Source: Chlorobiales bacterium | Lineage (GTDB): Bacteria > Bacteroidota > Chlorobiia > Chlorobiales > Chlorobiaceae | NCBI GenBank assembly: GCA_022360355.1 | Contig: JAKSCY010000707.1 | Coordinates: forward strand, 1-24,869 | Length of the DNA stretch: 24,869 bases | Direction of reading: 5' to 3' | Part shown: piece after piece, positions 8,507-16,059 of the stretch | Numbering within the stretch: the first letter of the stretch is position 1 | How the letters are laid out: every line of letters begins with the position of its first letter | Notes under the pieces: model-generated | Seen by the model: only the letters and a program-made list of their open reading frames with translations | Told to the model about the DNA's origin: nothing | Database searches by the model: none | Made by a program: the position numbers and the translations under genes

Positions 8507-8812
8507 TCAGGAGGAAACGGAAAGGTAAGGGGTTATTTTTTCTGCAAATCCGGCGGCAGACAATCCTTCAACCTTCACCCGTTTCATTTTTGCTCTTAAT
8601 CCGGAAACAATCTGCACCTGCGAACGCGGCACACCGAGTATGCGGGCAAGCAGTCTGCAACATTCGAGATTGGCCTCACCATCTACGGGCGGGGCCTTCA
8701 GGCTCATTTTCACGATGCCCTCATATTCCCCTGTCACCTTGCTTTTCGACGATCGCGGCTGGACCTTAACAGAAAAAATGACCGCTCCTGCTTCTTCCTG
8801 CACCTGAAGCAT
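8507..8812 (-). CDS. DUF167 (YggU) family protein
   Basis: The 101-residue product belongs to the DUF167/YggU family of small alpha/beta proteins found across bacteria, archaea and eukaryotes; the function is not established. Diagnostic segments are VKVQPRSSKSKV, then KAPPVDGEAN, and the tail motif VSGLRAKMKRVKVEG. Length and motif order are normal for the family. It is nested between gatC (9 bp upstream) and dtd (13 bp downstream) on the same strand, so it is surely part of that transcript. The context suggests nothing more specific than housekeeping. Confidence 0.9.
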   Translation of the reverse strand: MLQVQEEAGAVIFSVKVQPRSSKSKVTGEYEGIVKMSLKAPPVDGEANLECCRLLARILGVPRSQVQIVSGLRAKMKRVKVEGLSAAGFAEKITPYLSVSS

Positions 8813-8821
8813 GACGCCCCA

Positions 8822-9109
8822 TCAGCCGATAACCTTCGGAACCTTGAAAAAGCGATCGAGCTTGTCTGGCGCATTCATCAGGGCAACTTCATTCGATATT
8901 GAATCCTGACGGATATCTTCGCGGAGAACATTAACCTGATCATGAATACTGCTCAATGGCTCGATGCCTTCCGTATCGACCTCATTGAGCTTCTCGACAT
9001 AGTGTAGAATAGCATTCAACTCACTGGTCATTTTCTCTTTCTCAGCCTCGGTGAAACTGAGCCTCGCAAGTTCAGCGATATATGCAACATCCTGTGTAGT
9101 TACGGACAT
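8822..9109 (-). CDS. gatC: Aspartyl/glutamyl-tRNA(Asn/Gln) amidotransferase subunit C
   Basis: GatC is the small scaffold subunit of GatCAB, which converts Glu-tRNA(Gln) and Asp-tRNA(Asn) to the amidated forms. The 95-residue product shows the family pattern: VAYIAELARLSF near the N-terminus, a central helix with LNAILHYVEKLNEVDTEGIEP, and the C-terminal APDKLDRFFKVPKVI stretch. gatA and gatB are not in the window, so the complex is encoded at separate sites. gltA ends 123 bp upstream on the same strand; DUF167 begins 9 bp downstream. Confidence 0.95.
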   Translation of the reverse strand: MSVTTQDVAYIAELARLSFTEAEKEKMTSELNAILHYVEKLNEVDTEGIEPLSSIHDQVNVLREDIRQDSISNEVALMNAPDKLDRFFKVPKVIG

Positions 9110-9232
9110 GGGTCTGAAATATGTCGTTATTCAAATGGCAAAGCTTTTCGCGATCATGTGCGGACTCAAGATAATAAAAAAGCGCAAATCCCCTGTGCTG
9201 CAAACGCACGGATACCGGGGCCATGAAAAACA

Positions 9233-10567
9233 TCATAACCGGCACATCCCGATCTTCTTCTCAACGGGATGCGTCAGCTTCGGCCTGTCTTCGACCGGTA
9301 CATAATCACGTTTGTCTTCCCCGAGATACATCTGCCGGGGCCGGGCAATTTTCTGTTCATCGTCATCCATATGCTCCATCCACTGCGCCAGCCATCCGGG
9401 AGTCCTGCCGATGGCAAACAGAACCGGAAACATGTCGAGCGGAAATCCCATTGCCTGATAGATCAGACCGGAATAAAAGTCAACGTTTGGATAAAGTTTC
9501 CGGCCAACAAAGTAGTCATCCTCGAGGGCGATTTTTTCAAGCTCCAGAGCGATATCCAGCAACGCATTCCTGCCTGTGACCTCAAAAACATCGAAAGCAA
9601 TCTTCTTAATAATCTTGGCTCTCGGGTCATAATTTTTATATACCCTGTGGCCGAAACCCATAAGCCTTCCCTCTCCTGCTTTGACGGCTTTAATGAACTC
9701 AGGCACCTTGTCCAGGGAACCGATCCTCTCCAGCATGCGGATAACCGCCTCGTTCGCCCCGCCATGCAAAGGACCATAGAGCGCTGCGCACCCTGCCGCA
9801 AGCGCTGAGTATGGATCGACATGGGAACTCCCGACAGAACGCACCGCACTGGCCGAGCAGTTCTGCTCATGATCGGCATGCAGGATAAACAAAACATCCA
9901 ATGCATTCTCCAGAACCGGATTGGGAGAATATTTACGTTCGGTCATTCTGAACATCATGGAAAGGAAGTTTCCCGCATAACTCAGATCGTTGTCTGGAAG
10001 CACATAAGGAAAGCCCATGCTGTGACGGAAACTCATCGCAGCAAGCGTCGGCATTTTACCGATCAGACGCCGTACCTGAAGTCTTTTTGACTCTTTGTCG
10101 AAAATATTTTTTGCGTCGGGATAAAAGGTTGAAAGAGCACCGACCGTCCCGACCAGAATTCCCATTGGGTGGCCGTCATAGCGAAACCCGTCCATGAACT
10201 TTGTGAGATTGGAATGGACCATCGTGTGCATCTGGATATTGTGCTTCCACGCATCGAGCCGCTCCTTGTCCGGCAATTCACCTTTTATCAACAGATATGC
10301 CGTTTCCAGAAAAGAACTTTTTTCGGCAATCTGCTCGATGGGATATCCCCTGTAGCGAAGAATCCCCTTCTCACCATCGATAAAGGTCACCATGCTTTTG
10401 CAGGAAGCCGTATTGAGATACCCCGGATCATATCCGAGAAGGCCGAAATCTTCATCCGAAACCTTTATCTGCCTGAGATCCATTGTCCGGATTGTACCAC
10501 ATTCTATGGGAACCTCATAGGTTTTTCCGGTACGGTTATCGGTTATAGTCAAGGAGTTGTTTGACAT
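9233..10567 (-). CDS. gltA: Citrate synthase (type II, GltA)
   Basis: Citrate synthase condenses acetyl-CoA and oxaloacetate. The 444-residue product is of the longer type II (hexameric, NADH-sensitive in proteobacteria) kind. It keeps the expected catalytic residues: His268 in LYGPLHGGANEA, His307 in GFGHRVYKNYDPRA and Asp363 in NVDFYSG, with HADHEQNCSA at 230-239. The start is ATG 10567. If the organism is a green sulfur bacterium, which fixes CO2 by the reductive citric acid cycle, the enzyme runs against the direction of that cycle. A role in mixotrophic growth or glutamate synthesis is an inference. A 113-bp gap separates it from the symporter gene upstream; no convincing promoter was found in it. 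Confidence 0.97.
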   Translation of the reverse strand: MSNNSLTITDNRTGKTYEVPIECGTIRTMDLRQIKVSDEDFGLLGYDPGYLNTASCKSMVTFIDGEKGILRYRGYPIEQIAEKSSFLETAYLLIKGELPDKERLDAWKHNIQMHTMVHSNLTKFMDGFRYDGHPMGILVGTVGALSTFYPDAKNIFDKESKRLQVRRLIGKMPTLAAMSFRHSMGFPYVLPDNDLSYAGNFLSMMFRMTERKYSPNPVLENALDVLFILHADHEQNCSASAVRSVGSSHVDPYSALAAGCAALYGPLHGGANEAVIRMLERIGSLDKVPEFIKAVKAGEGRLMGFGHRVYKNYDPRAKIIKKIAFDVFEVTGRNALLDIALELEKIALEDDYFVGRKLYPNVDFYSGLIYQAMGFPLDMFPVLFAIGRTPGWLAQWMEHMDDDEQKIARPRQMYLGEDKRDYVPVEDRPKLTHPVEKKIGMCRL

Positions 10568-10680
10568 GATTGTTGAGTCTTTTTATGTTTTTTCCTTACC
10601 GCCTGTGTAACTTTTTTTCCCCTAAAACCTAACACATCCAAACGCACTGATCATTCCCGAATAATTCTTCCGGCACAAGA

Positions 10681-12192
10681 TTATTTGTAGCGTCTGATCT
10701 GGCCCTGGCGCAAACGGTCAAAATATGAATCAAGATCCCGTTTTACACCGGGGGCAAGAAGGTACAGACCAACAAGGTTGGGAAACGACATTGCGAAAAT
10801 CATGGCATCGGTAAACTCGATTACAGACCCCAGGTTCATGGCGGAACCGAGGACAATGAAAACGCAGAACAACAGCTTGTAGCTGACATCCGATGCCGCA
10901 CTTTCTCCAAAGATGTATGTCCATGCCTTGAGACCGTAGTAGGACCAGGCAATCATCGTTGAAAATGCAAAGAGCAGAACGGCCACGCTCAATATGTACG
11001 GGAACCAGAAAATAACCTGCTCGAAAGCCCTTGAGGTAAGTGCTATGCCGTCCATGCCCTGTTCAACATACAACCCGGAAATAATGATCACGAGAGCAGT
11101 CATGGTGCAGATTACAACAGTATCAAGAAACGGTTCGAGCAGAGCCACAAAACCTTCGGTTACAGGCTCGTCGGTTTTAACCGCTGCATGGGCTATCGGC
11201 GCAGAACCGATTCCTGCTTCGTTTGAAAATGCCGCACGCCTGAACCCCTGAATCATTACACCGACAACACCTCCATAAAGTGCCTCCGGCGCAAAAGCCC
11301 CTCTCAGAATAGCCATAACGGCCTGAGGAAGCAAAGTGATATGTGAAAAAATAATAAACAGGGCAGCGCAAATATAGATCACGACCATAACCGGAACAAG
11401 CTTTGAAGTAACCCTGACGATGGACTTGATCCCGCCTATGATAACCACACCAACCAGAGTCGCCATGACCAGCCCGAAAATCCACCCCTGCTGATATAAC
11501 AGGCTCTGCTCACCGCCCGTTGCTATAATCGCTTGCTTGAAGGCCTGGTTGGCCTGGAACATGTTGCCCCCGCCGAGAGACCCCCCGATACACATGACAG
11601 CGAAAAAAAATGCGAGTGCTTTTCCGAGACCGGAAAATCCTTTTTCCGCAAACCCTTTGCTGAGATAGTACATCGGGCCACCGGAAACAGAACCGTCTTC
11701 CCGGACTTTCCTGTATTTGACCCCCAGTGTGCATTCAACAAACTTCGACGACATACCGAACAAACCGCCAAAAATCATCCAGAGCGTTGCACCGGGCCCC
11801 CCAAGGGTAATGGCAACGGCAACACCGGCAATATTGCCAAGCCCTACCGTTGCAGAAAGAGCCGCAGTCAGGGCCTGGAAATGAGAAACCTCTCCCTTCT
11901 GTTTATCCGGTGAATCATAGATACCGCGAACCAGTTCTATCGCGTGCTTGAACCCCCTCACATTGACAAAACCCATATAGACCGTAAACCCGGCTGCAGC
12001 CACGACAAGCCAGAGCAGTACGAACGGAAAACTGACCTCCCCTATAGTTATGGGGAAGAATACAATCTTGAACATGATGGCTGTCACAGGAGCCATAGCG
12101 TCATTGATGCGTTCATCTATCCCGCGTGCAAAAAGCTGCAGCGGAATGAACGAACTCATCAGCAAAATGGAAAGTACGGAGAGTTTCTTCAT
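10681..12192 (-). CDS. Sodium:alanine/glycine symporter (AGCS family)
   Basis: AGCS transporters take up alanine or glycine with sodium or protons across the inner membrane. From ATG 12192 the product is 503 residues with about ten or more hydrophobic membrane segments. Family motifs include [37 protein letters not shown] and [20 protein letters not shown]. The first ~23 residues ([20 protein letters not shown]) resemble a signal peptide or extra membrane segment. An ATG at 12303 would add 37 residues with no family resemblance, so the later start is preferred. Substrate specificity cannot be read from the sequence. gltA follows 113 bp downstream on the same strand. Confidence 0.93.
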   Translation of the reverse strand: MKKLSVLSILLMSSFIPLQLFARGIDERINDAMAPVTAIMFKIVFFPITIGEVSFPFVLLWLVVAAAGFTVYMGFVNVRGFKHAIELVRGIYDSPDKQKGEVSHFQALTAALSATVGLGNIAGVAVAITLGGPGATLWMIFGGLFGMSSKFVECTLGVKYRKVREDGSVSGGPMYYLSKGFAEKGFSGLGKALAFFFAVMCIGGSLGGGNMFQANQAFKQAIIATGGEQSLLYQQGWIFGLVMATLVGVVIIGGIKSIVRVTSKLVPVMVVIYICAALFIIFSHITLLPQAVMAILRGAFAPEALYGGVVGVMIQGFRRAAFSNEAGIGSAPIAHAAVKTDEPVTEGFVALLEPFLDTVVICTMTALVIIISGLYVEQGMDGIALTSRAFEQVIFWFPYILSVAVLLFAFSTMIAWSYYGLKAWTYIFGESAASDVSYKLLFCVFIVLGSAMNLGSVIEFTDAMIFAMSFPNLVGLYLLAPGVKRDLDSYFDRLRQGQIRRYK

Positions 12193-12381
12193 AGATGATT
12201 GAGCAGGTCTGTATGCGGAAAAGCCGGAAAAACAGCAATCAAGGGCTGTTTCCCGCGAGACCGACATGAAAGACAGCAATCCCCGGCTTGCACGATTGTT
12301 CATCTAATCAGGCAAAGACGGAAACAGCTGCAATGATCACTTCAGCTTGAAATATAAGAAGAATTAAAATGAAAAAACTTT

Positions 12382-12410
12382 TTGGAAGGAGCTGTAAATA
12401 TTTCTACATT
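12382..12410 (+). promoter_or_regulatory. Candidate promoter for tRNA-Asp
   Basis: TTGGAA (12382-12387) and TACATT (12405-12410) are exactly 17 bp apart and end 15 bp before the mature tRNA. Each hexamer matches four of six consensus bases. It overlaps the inverted repeat at 12386-12421. Confidence 0.35.
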
Positions 12411-12421
12411 TACAACTCTTT
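12386..12421. repeat. Inverted repeat upstream of tRNA-Asp
   Basis: The arms GAGCTGTAAAT (12389-12399) and ATTTACAACTC (12408-12418) pair over 11 bp with one C/A mismatch around an 8-nt loop. Three further weak pairs extend the stem to 12386-12421. It could be a hairpin ending transcription entering from either side, or an operator overlapping the proposed tRNA promoter. Nothing in the sequence decides between these. Confidence 0.5.
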
Positions 12422-12425
12422 GAAT

Positions 12426-12500
12426 GGAGCTGTAGCTCAGTTTGGTTAGAGCGCCTGCCTGTCACGCAGGAGGCCGCGGGTTCGAGTCCCGTCAGCTCCG
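12426..12500 (+). tRNA. tRNA-Asp (anticodon GTC)
   Basis: A complete 75-nt cloverleaf can be drawn. The acceptor arms GGAGCTG (12426-12432) and CAGCTCC (12493-12499) pair fully, with discriminator G at 12500 as usual for tRNA-Asp. The D stem pairs GCTC with GAGC. The anticodon stem is CCTGC/GCAGG with loop CTGTCAC, giving anticodon GTC at 12461-12463. The T arm carries GGGTTCGAGTCCC. CCA is not encoded. It stands alone between minus-strand genes. Confidence 0.97.
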
Positions 12501-12527
12501 CAACATTTCTATTTCGCGCACCATCAT

Positions 12528-12546
12528 CAGCAGGGGAACCCTGCTG
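12528..12546 (+). terminator. Rho-independent terminator after tRNA-Asp
   Basis: CAGCAGGG (12528-12535) and CCCTGCTG (12539-12546) form a perfect 8-bp stem with a GAA loop, followed by the pyrimidine-rich CTTCTGTTTTC. It lies 28 bp after the tRNA. It is also just past the stop of the convergent NYN gene and may serve both directions, although the minus-strand side lacks a T-tract. Confidence 0.7.
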
Positions 12547-12555
12547 CTTCTGTTT

Positions 12556-13299
12556 TCACACCTTTTTCCTTTTATCTTTCAGGTAGATCAATTTTGATTG
12601 CCCGTCTGCGGCAGAACGCTCATCGAGATCGAACAGCTTTGCGGCCTTAACCAGTTCACCAAGCTTGCCGTATCCATAATTCCTCGGGTCAAATTCAGGC
12701 GACTGTTTGGCGATAGTATTACCCACGGTTGCAAGATGAGCCCATCCGCCCTCATCGGAAGCCGAGTCAACAGCGTTTCTGAGCAGCCGAACCAGTCGAG
12801 TGTCCTTTTTCAGCTCGGCAGTTGATTTCCTCGCTATGGCCTCACTTTCATTTACTCTTGCGCGAAGTACTTCGGTATAGATAAATTTGTCACAGGCAGA
12901 AACAAATGCCGCAGGAGTCTTTTTTTCTCCGAAGCCATAAACAAAAAGCCCTGACTCCCTGATCCTCGATGCCAGCTTGGTAAAGTCACTGTCACTCGAT
13001 ACAATACAGAAACCGTCAAAATTCCCCGTATAGAGCAGATCCATCGCGTCAATGATCATGGCACTGTCGGTTGCATTTTTACCCCTGGTGTAGCCAAACT
13101 GCTGAATCGGCTGTATGGAGTGCTCCAGAAGGACCTCCTTCCAACCCTTGAGAGCCTGGGATGTCCAGTCGCCATAAATTCTTTTCACACTCGCTATACC
13201 GTATTTTGCTATCTCAGCAAGCAATCCGTCAATAATCGATACCTGGGTATTGTCGGCGTCGATAAGAACGGTAAGCCTCTGCGTTTTTTCAACTGCCAT
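12556..13299 (-). CDS. NYN-domain (LabA/DUF88-like) putative RNase with C-terminal LOTUS-type domain
   Basis: The 247-residue product has an N-terminal NYN/PIN-like nuclease fold (residues ~8-148). Acidic residues sit at the expected metal-binding positions: LIDADN (Asp14, Asp16), Asp78 and Asp84 in TDSAMIIDAMD, and SSDSDF (Asp103, Asp105). A linker leads to residues ~165-243, which resemble an OST-HTH/LOTUS winged-helix domain (VRLLRNAV, then GWAHLATVGNTI and YGYGKLGELVKAA). This pairing suggests an RNA-binding ribonuclease; the actual substrate is unknown. The start is ATG 13299. An extended -10 box lies just upstream with a palindrome over its -35 region, so transcription is probably independent of copA, which ends 303 bp upstream. 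Confidence 0.88.
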   Translation of the reverse strand: MAVEKTQRLTVLIDADNTQVSIIDGLLAEIAKYGIASVKRIYGDWTSQALKGWKEVLLEHSIQPIQQFGYTRGKNATDSAMIIDAMDLLYTGNFDGFCIVSSDSDFTKLASRIRESGLFVYGFGEKKTPAAFVSACDKFIYTEVLRARVNESEAIARKSTAELKKDTRLVRLLRNAVDSASDEGGWAHLATVGNTIAKQSPEFDPRNYGYGKLGELVKAAKLFDLDERSAADGQSKLIYLKDKRKKV

Positions 13300-13319
13300 A
13301 ACCTGTTTGTTTTTTGAAC

Positions 13320-13328
13320 ATTATATCA
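13320..13328 (-). promoter_or_regulatory. Extended -10 promoter of the NYN-LOTUS gene
   Basis: On the minus strand, TGA followed by a perfect TATAAT (13325 down to 13320) forms an extended -10 element. No good -35 lies at the right distance. Transcription would start near 13313, leaving a leader of only about 13 nt before ATG 13299. Confidence 0.45.
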
Positions 13329-13344
13329 GAATGCAACTCTTCCG

Positions 13345-13361
13345 GTTACTACCATAGTAAC
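13345..13361. promoter_or_regulatory. Palindrome over the -35 region of the NYN-LOTUS promoter
   Basis: GTTACTA (13345-13351) and TAGTAAC (13355-13361) are perfect inverted copies around CCA. The site sits about 20 bp upstream of the extended -10 box, where a repressor or activator could act. No regulator gene is nearby. Confidence 0.35.
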
Positions 13362-13506
13362 ACCCGGACCGATCGTTTCAAATTAATTCGTGAAAAGCGA
13401 CCTGTTACCTGTCTCCGGCAGACAAGACTGCCTAACAGCAAAGCCACGCTCCCCGTGTAACCAACAAAGAATATTACAGAGGGGTGATGCGGCATCCGTC
13501 GACAGG

Positions 13507-13538
13507 AAAAGTCAAAATGCAAAAGTAAAAAGTCAAAA
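13507..13538. repeat. A-rich direct repeat pair (AAAAGTCAAAA)
   Basis: AAAAGTCAAAA occurs at 13507-13517 and again at 13528-13538, 21 bp apart, with AAAAGTAAAA between. Read on the minus strand this gives several T-runs just downstream of the hairpin at 13540-13563. Confidence 0.6.
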
Positions 13539-13539
13539 C

Positions 13540-13563
13540 AGCTTGATAGCGAGCTATCAAGCT
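13540..13563 (-). terminator. Terminator of the copZ-copA transcript
   Basis: AGCTTGATAGC (13540-13550) and GCTATCAAGCT (13553-13563) are perfect 11-bp inverted copies separated by 2 bp. On the minus strand the hairpin is followed by GTTTTGACTTTTTAC, and it begins 39 bp after the copA stop. This fits rho-independent termination of the copper operon. Confidence 0.7.
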
Positions 13564-13602
13564 ACCCGGCTATTGTAACAATTCAACAAAACGAAACATT
13601 TA

Positions 13603-15786
13603 TCAAAACTTTTTCAGCTTCAGCATAAGAGAACTCAGAACGACACTTACGGAACTCATGGCCATGGCTCCTCCTGCAATCATCGGGTTGAGCAGCCATC
13701 CCGTCCAGGGATAGAACAAACCTGCCGCAACAGGAATACCAACAGTGTTGTAGAACAGAGCCCAGAACATGTTCAGACGAATACGCTGCATGGTCAGGCG
13801 GCTCAGCCGTATCGCCCTGGGAAGAGAGGAAAGATCATCGCGCATAAAAACTATATCACCGGCTTCCATGGCAATATCGGTTCCGGACCCCATAGCGATG
13901 CCTATATCAGCTTGTGCAAGAGCAGGCGCATCATTGATACCGTCTCCCACCATGGCTACTTTTCCATTTTCCTGTACCTCCCCGATAAAGGAAGCCTTTT
14001 CCCCCGGCAGAACCCCTGCCCGGTATGATATTATCCCTGCTTCACCAGCTATTGCATGGGCCACCCGTTCGTTGTCCCCTGTGATCATCGAAGTGGAAAG
14101 TCCCATCGCATGAAGCCTGCGAACGGTTTCCGCTGCTTCCTGACGCACTGTATCGCTCAGAGCGAAAATCCCCAGCACCCGGCCTTTTCCCGCAAGCATG
14201 ATCACAGTCTGCCCCTCTGCCTCATATTTCTCCACAGAACGCCTGAAATGCTCTGTATCGAAACCCGACTCTTCGATAAAACGGGGCGAACCAACATGGT
14301 AGCGCTCCCCTTCAATCAAAGCGTCAATACCCCTGCCGGTATGCACTCGAAAGTCTTCCGTCTCTGCGGGCTGAATACCTCTCGATTCAGCTTTTCGCAG
14401 CACCGCTCTTGCAAGCGGGTGTTCCGAACCCTGTTCCATCCCGGCGGCCAGCCGCAAACATTCAGTTTCACTGTACCCCTCCCCGGCTCTCATCACGTTC
14501 ACCTCAGGCTGCGCCTTTGTTATCGTCCCGGTTTTATCGAAAACAACATGGCGGAGCCCGCCTGCCGTTTCAAGCGCGTCGCCTCCCTTTATGAGTATAC
14601 CTTCACGGGCCCCCATACCCGTACCAACCATAATTGCAGTGGGAGTCGCCAGCCCAAGCGCACAGGGACAGGCAATAACCAGAACCGATACCGCCGCCAC
14701 AAGGGCAAAGCTGAGCGAGGCACCCAGAACGACAAACCAGACAATGAACGTCATGCAGGCGATCACTATCACGGCGGGAACAAACCAGGAAGACACTTTG
14801 TCGGCAAACCTCTGAACGGGCGCTTTCTGCATCTGGGCATCTTCCACAAGACGGATAATTTTAGCCAGCATCGTTTCCGAACCGGTACGGGTTACCTTCA
14901 TCGTAAAGCCGCCTTCCCTGTTGATGGTCGAACCGATAACACTCTCTCCAACCCCTTTTGCGACAGGAACACTTTCTCCTGTTACCATGCTCTCGTCAAG
15001 CGTTGTTGTTCCCTTGACAATCTCACCGTCAACCGGCACCTGTTCTCCGGGACGAACGACCAGAATTTCTCCGGGGTCAACCTCTTCAACCGGTACCTTG
15101 ACTTCCAGTCCGTTCCTGATAACCGATGCTTCCTTTGGAAAAAGCTTTTCAAGGCTGTTGATTGCTTCCGATGTGCGGTGTTTCGATAACGCCTCAAAAT
15201 ACTTGCCGAGGATTACCAGCGTTATCAGAACAGCAGATGCCTCGAAATATTGATGATCCTCTCCCTTGAAAAGAACAAGGTAAACGGAATAGAAATAAGC
15301 TGCACTGGTTCCCAAGGCCACCAGCGTATCCATGTTCGAAGAACCGTTCCGCAGTGCGACCCATGCTCCGAGGTAAAACTCCCTGCCCACATAAAACTGC
15401 ACGGGGGTTGCGAGAATCCAGAGGATAAAACCCTGATATGGAAGCGGATCCTGCATGAAAAACATGCTGAGAACCAGCGCCGGGATTGCAAAAACTGCAC
15501 CCGTAATCATTCTCCGCCGCAGCCCGCGAAGTTCATCACTGTACGCTGCCTCTGCCTTTGCGGTACCGGCAGGTTCAATCAGGCGCGCCCCATAACCCCT
15601 TTTTTCAACCTCCCTGACAAGCCGTGAAGGATCTGTAACAGCAGGATCATAGGTCACTGAAGCTTTTCCGGCTGCGAAATTGACAACGGCGTTTTCTACA
15701 CCATCAGCCTTGCCAAGAGCTTTCTCTACCAGCTTTACACAGCTCTCACAATGCATGCCGGTCACTTTGAGGGCCGCTTTTTCCAT
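13603..15786 (-). CDS. copA: Copper-exporting P1B-type ATPase CopA
   Basis: CopA pumps Cu(I) out of the cytoplasm using ATP. From ATG 15786 the product is 727 residues. One N-terminal heavy-metal domain carries GMHCESC (Cys13, Cys16). The membrane copper site is shown by IACPCALG, the tyrosine-asparagine in FYNTVGIP and the C-terminal MSSVSVVLSS, all typical of Cu(I) pumps. The P-domain has DKTGTIT, the actuator TGES, the N-domain SEHPLA, and the hinge GDGINDAPAL. The frame runs 23 codons further upstream across the copZ end, but ATG 15786 starts precisely at the metal domain. copZ ends 2 bp upstream, so the pair is one transcript, ending at the hairpin 13540-13563. Confidence 0.96.
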   Translation of the reverse strand: MEKAALKVTGMHCESCVKLVEKALGKADGVENAVVNFAAGKASVTYDPAVTDPSRLVREVEKRGYGARLIEPAGTAKAEAAYSDELRGLRRRMITGAVFAIPALVLSMFFMQDPLPYQGFILWILATPVQFYVGREFYLGAWVALRNGSSNMDTLVALGTSAAYFYSVYLVLFKGEDHQYFEASAVLITLVILGKYFEALSKHRTSEAINSLEKLFPKEASVIRNGLEVKVPVEEVDPGEILVVRPGEQVPVDGEIVKGTTTLDESMVTGESVPVAKGVGESVIGSTINREGGFTMKVTRTGSETMLAKIIRLVEDAQMQKAPVQRFADKVSSWFVPAVIVIACMTFIVWFVVLGASLSFALVAAVSVLVIACPCALGLATPTAIMVGTGMGAREGILIKGGDALETAGGLRHVVFDKTGTITKAQPEVNVMRAGEGYSETECLRLAAGMEQGSEHPLARAVLRKAESRGIQPAETEDFRVHTGRGIDALIEGERYHVGSPRFIEESGFDTEHFRRSVEKYEAEGQTVIMLAGKGRVLGIFALSDTVRQEAAETVRRLHAMGLSTSMITGDNERVAHAIAGEAGIISYRAGVLPGEKASFIGEVQENGKVAMVGDGINDAPALAQADIGIAMGSGTDIAMEAGDIVFMRDDLSSLPRAIRLSRLTMQRIRLNMFWALFYNTVGIPVAAGLFYPWTGWLLNPMIAGGAMAMSSVSVVLSSLMLKLKKF

Positions 15787-15788
15787 GA

Positions 15789-15998
15789 TTATCCCGAAAC
15801 CGTGTAACCCTCTTTTTCTATCGCAGCTTTCAGAGTTTCGGGTGAGATCGTGCACTCATCATAAACAACCGTCGCCGTTCCCGACCCCCGGGAAACCTCA
15901 ACACTCTCGACACCGCCGAGTTCCTCAAGAGCCTCTCCGACCAGCGCTTCACAGCTCCCGCAGTGCATCCCCCCGACATTCATTGTTATGGTTTTCAT
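15789..15998 (-). CDS. copZ: Copper chaperone, heavy-metal-associated domain protein (CopZ-like)
   Basis: The 69-residue product is a single ferredoxin-like heavy-metal-associated domain with GMHCGSC (Cys13, Cys16). Such CopZ-type proteins hold Cu(I) in the cytosol and pass it to the pump. ATG 15998 is chosen over longer in-frame starts because it begins at the first beta strand and is preceded by GAAGGACGG, one of the clearest ribosome-binding sites in the window. copA starts 2 bp downstream. The 61-bp gap to the DUF1848 stop upstream may hold the promoter, but no CueR- or CopY-type operator was recognised. Another heavy metal such as mercury is possible but less likely, given the CopA partner. 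Confidence 0.92.
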   Translation of the reverse strand: MKTITMNVGGMHCGSCEALVGEALEELGGVESVEVSRGSGTATVVYDECTISPETLKAAIEKEGYTVSG

Positions 15999-16059
15999 AG
16001 TCCGTCCTTCTTTGGATTTTTTGACAGTATCCTTTTGATGTTTCCCGTGAGAAGTGCTC

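Larger units (their letters stand above)
13300..13602. other. Gene-free stretch between copA and the NYN-LOTUS gene
   Basis: This 303-bp region has no credible coding frame. Moving left to right it holds the NYN promoter and its palindrome. Next is GGCAG-type inverted repeat material near 13409-13432, then a short palindrome GATGCGGCATC near 13487-13497. Two copies of an A-rich 11-mer follow, then the hairpin taken as the copA terminator. The density of small inverted repeats suggests a dispersed intergenic repeat element, but only one copy lies in the window. Confidence 0.5.

Noticed and set aside
9190..9220. CCCC...GGGG with inner GTGC/GCAC hairpin between gltA and gatC
   Set aside because: The arms are interrupted by an unequal bulge and the T-run on the minus strand is not next to the stem, so a terminator cannot be supported.
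10568..10680. Possible promoter or terminator between the symporter gene and gltA
   Set aside because: Only a weak bulged stem near the symporter stop and hexamers with poor matches; nothing above background.
12193..12303. N-terminal extension of the symporter to ATG 12303
   Set aside because: The 37 extra residues show no family resemblance, while ATG 12192 begins a typical hydrophobic N-terminus.
13390..13578. 62-codon plus-strand frame in the copA-NYN gap
   Set aside because: It starts at GTG, translates the A-rich repeats into KSQNAKVKSQNS and runs through the perfect hairpin; no protein-like pattern. Better read as non-coding repeat sequence.
14056..15189. 377-codon plus-strand frame
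   Set aside because: It is antisense to copA, whose ATPase motifs are unambiguous; the translation is rich in His, Cys and Arg with no domain pattern, as expected of a shadow frame.
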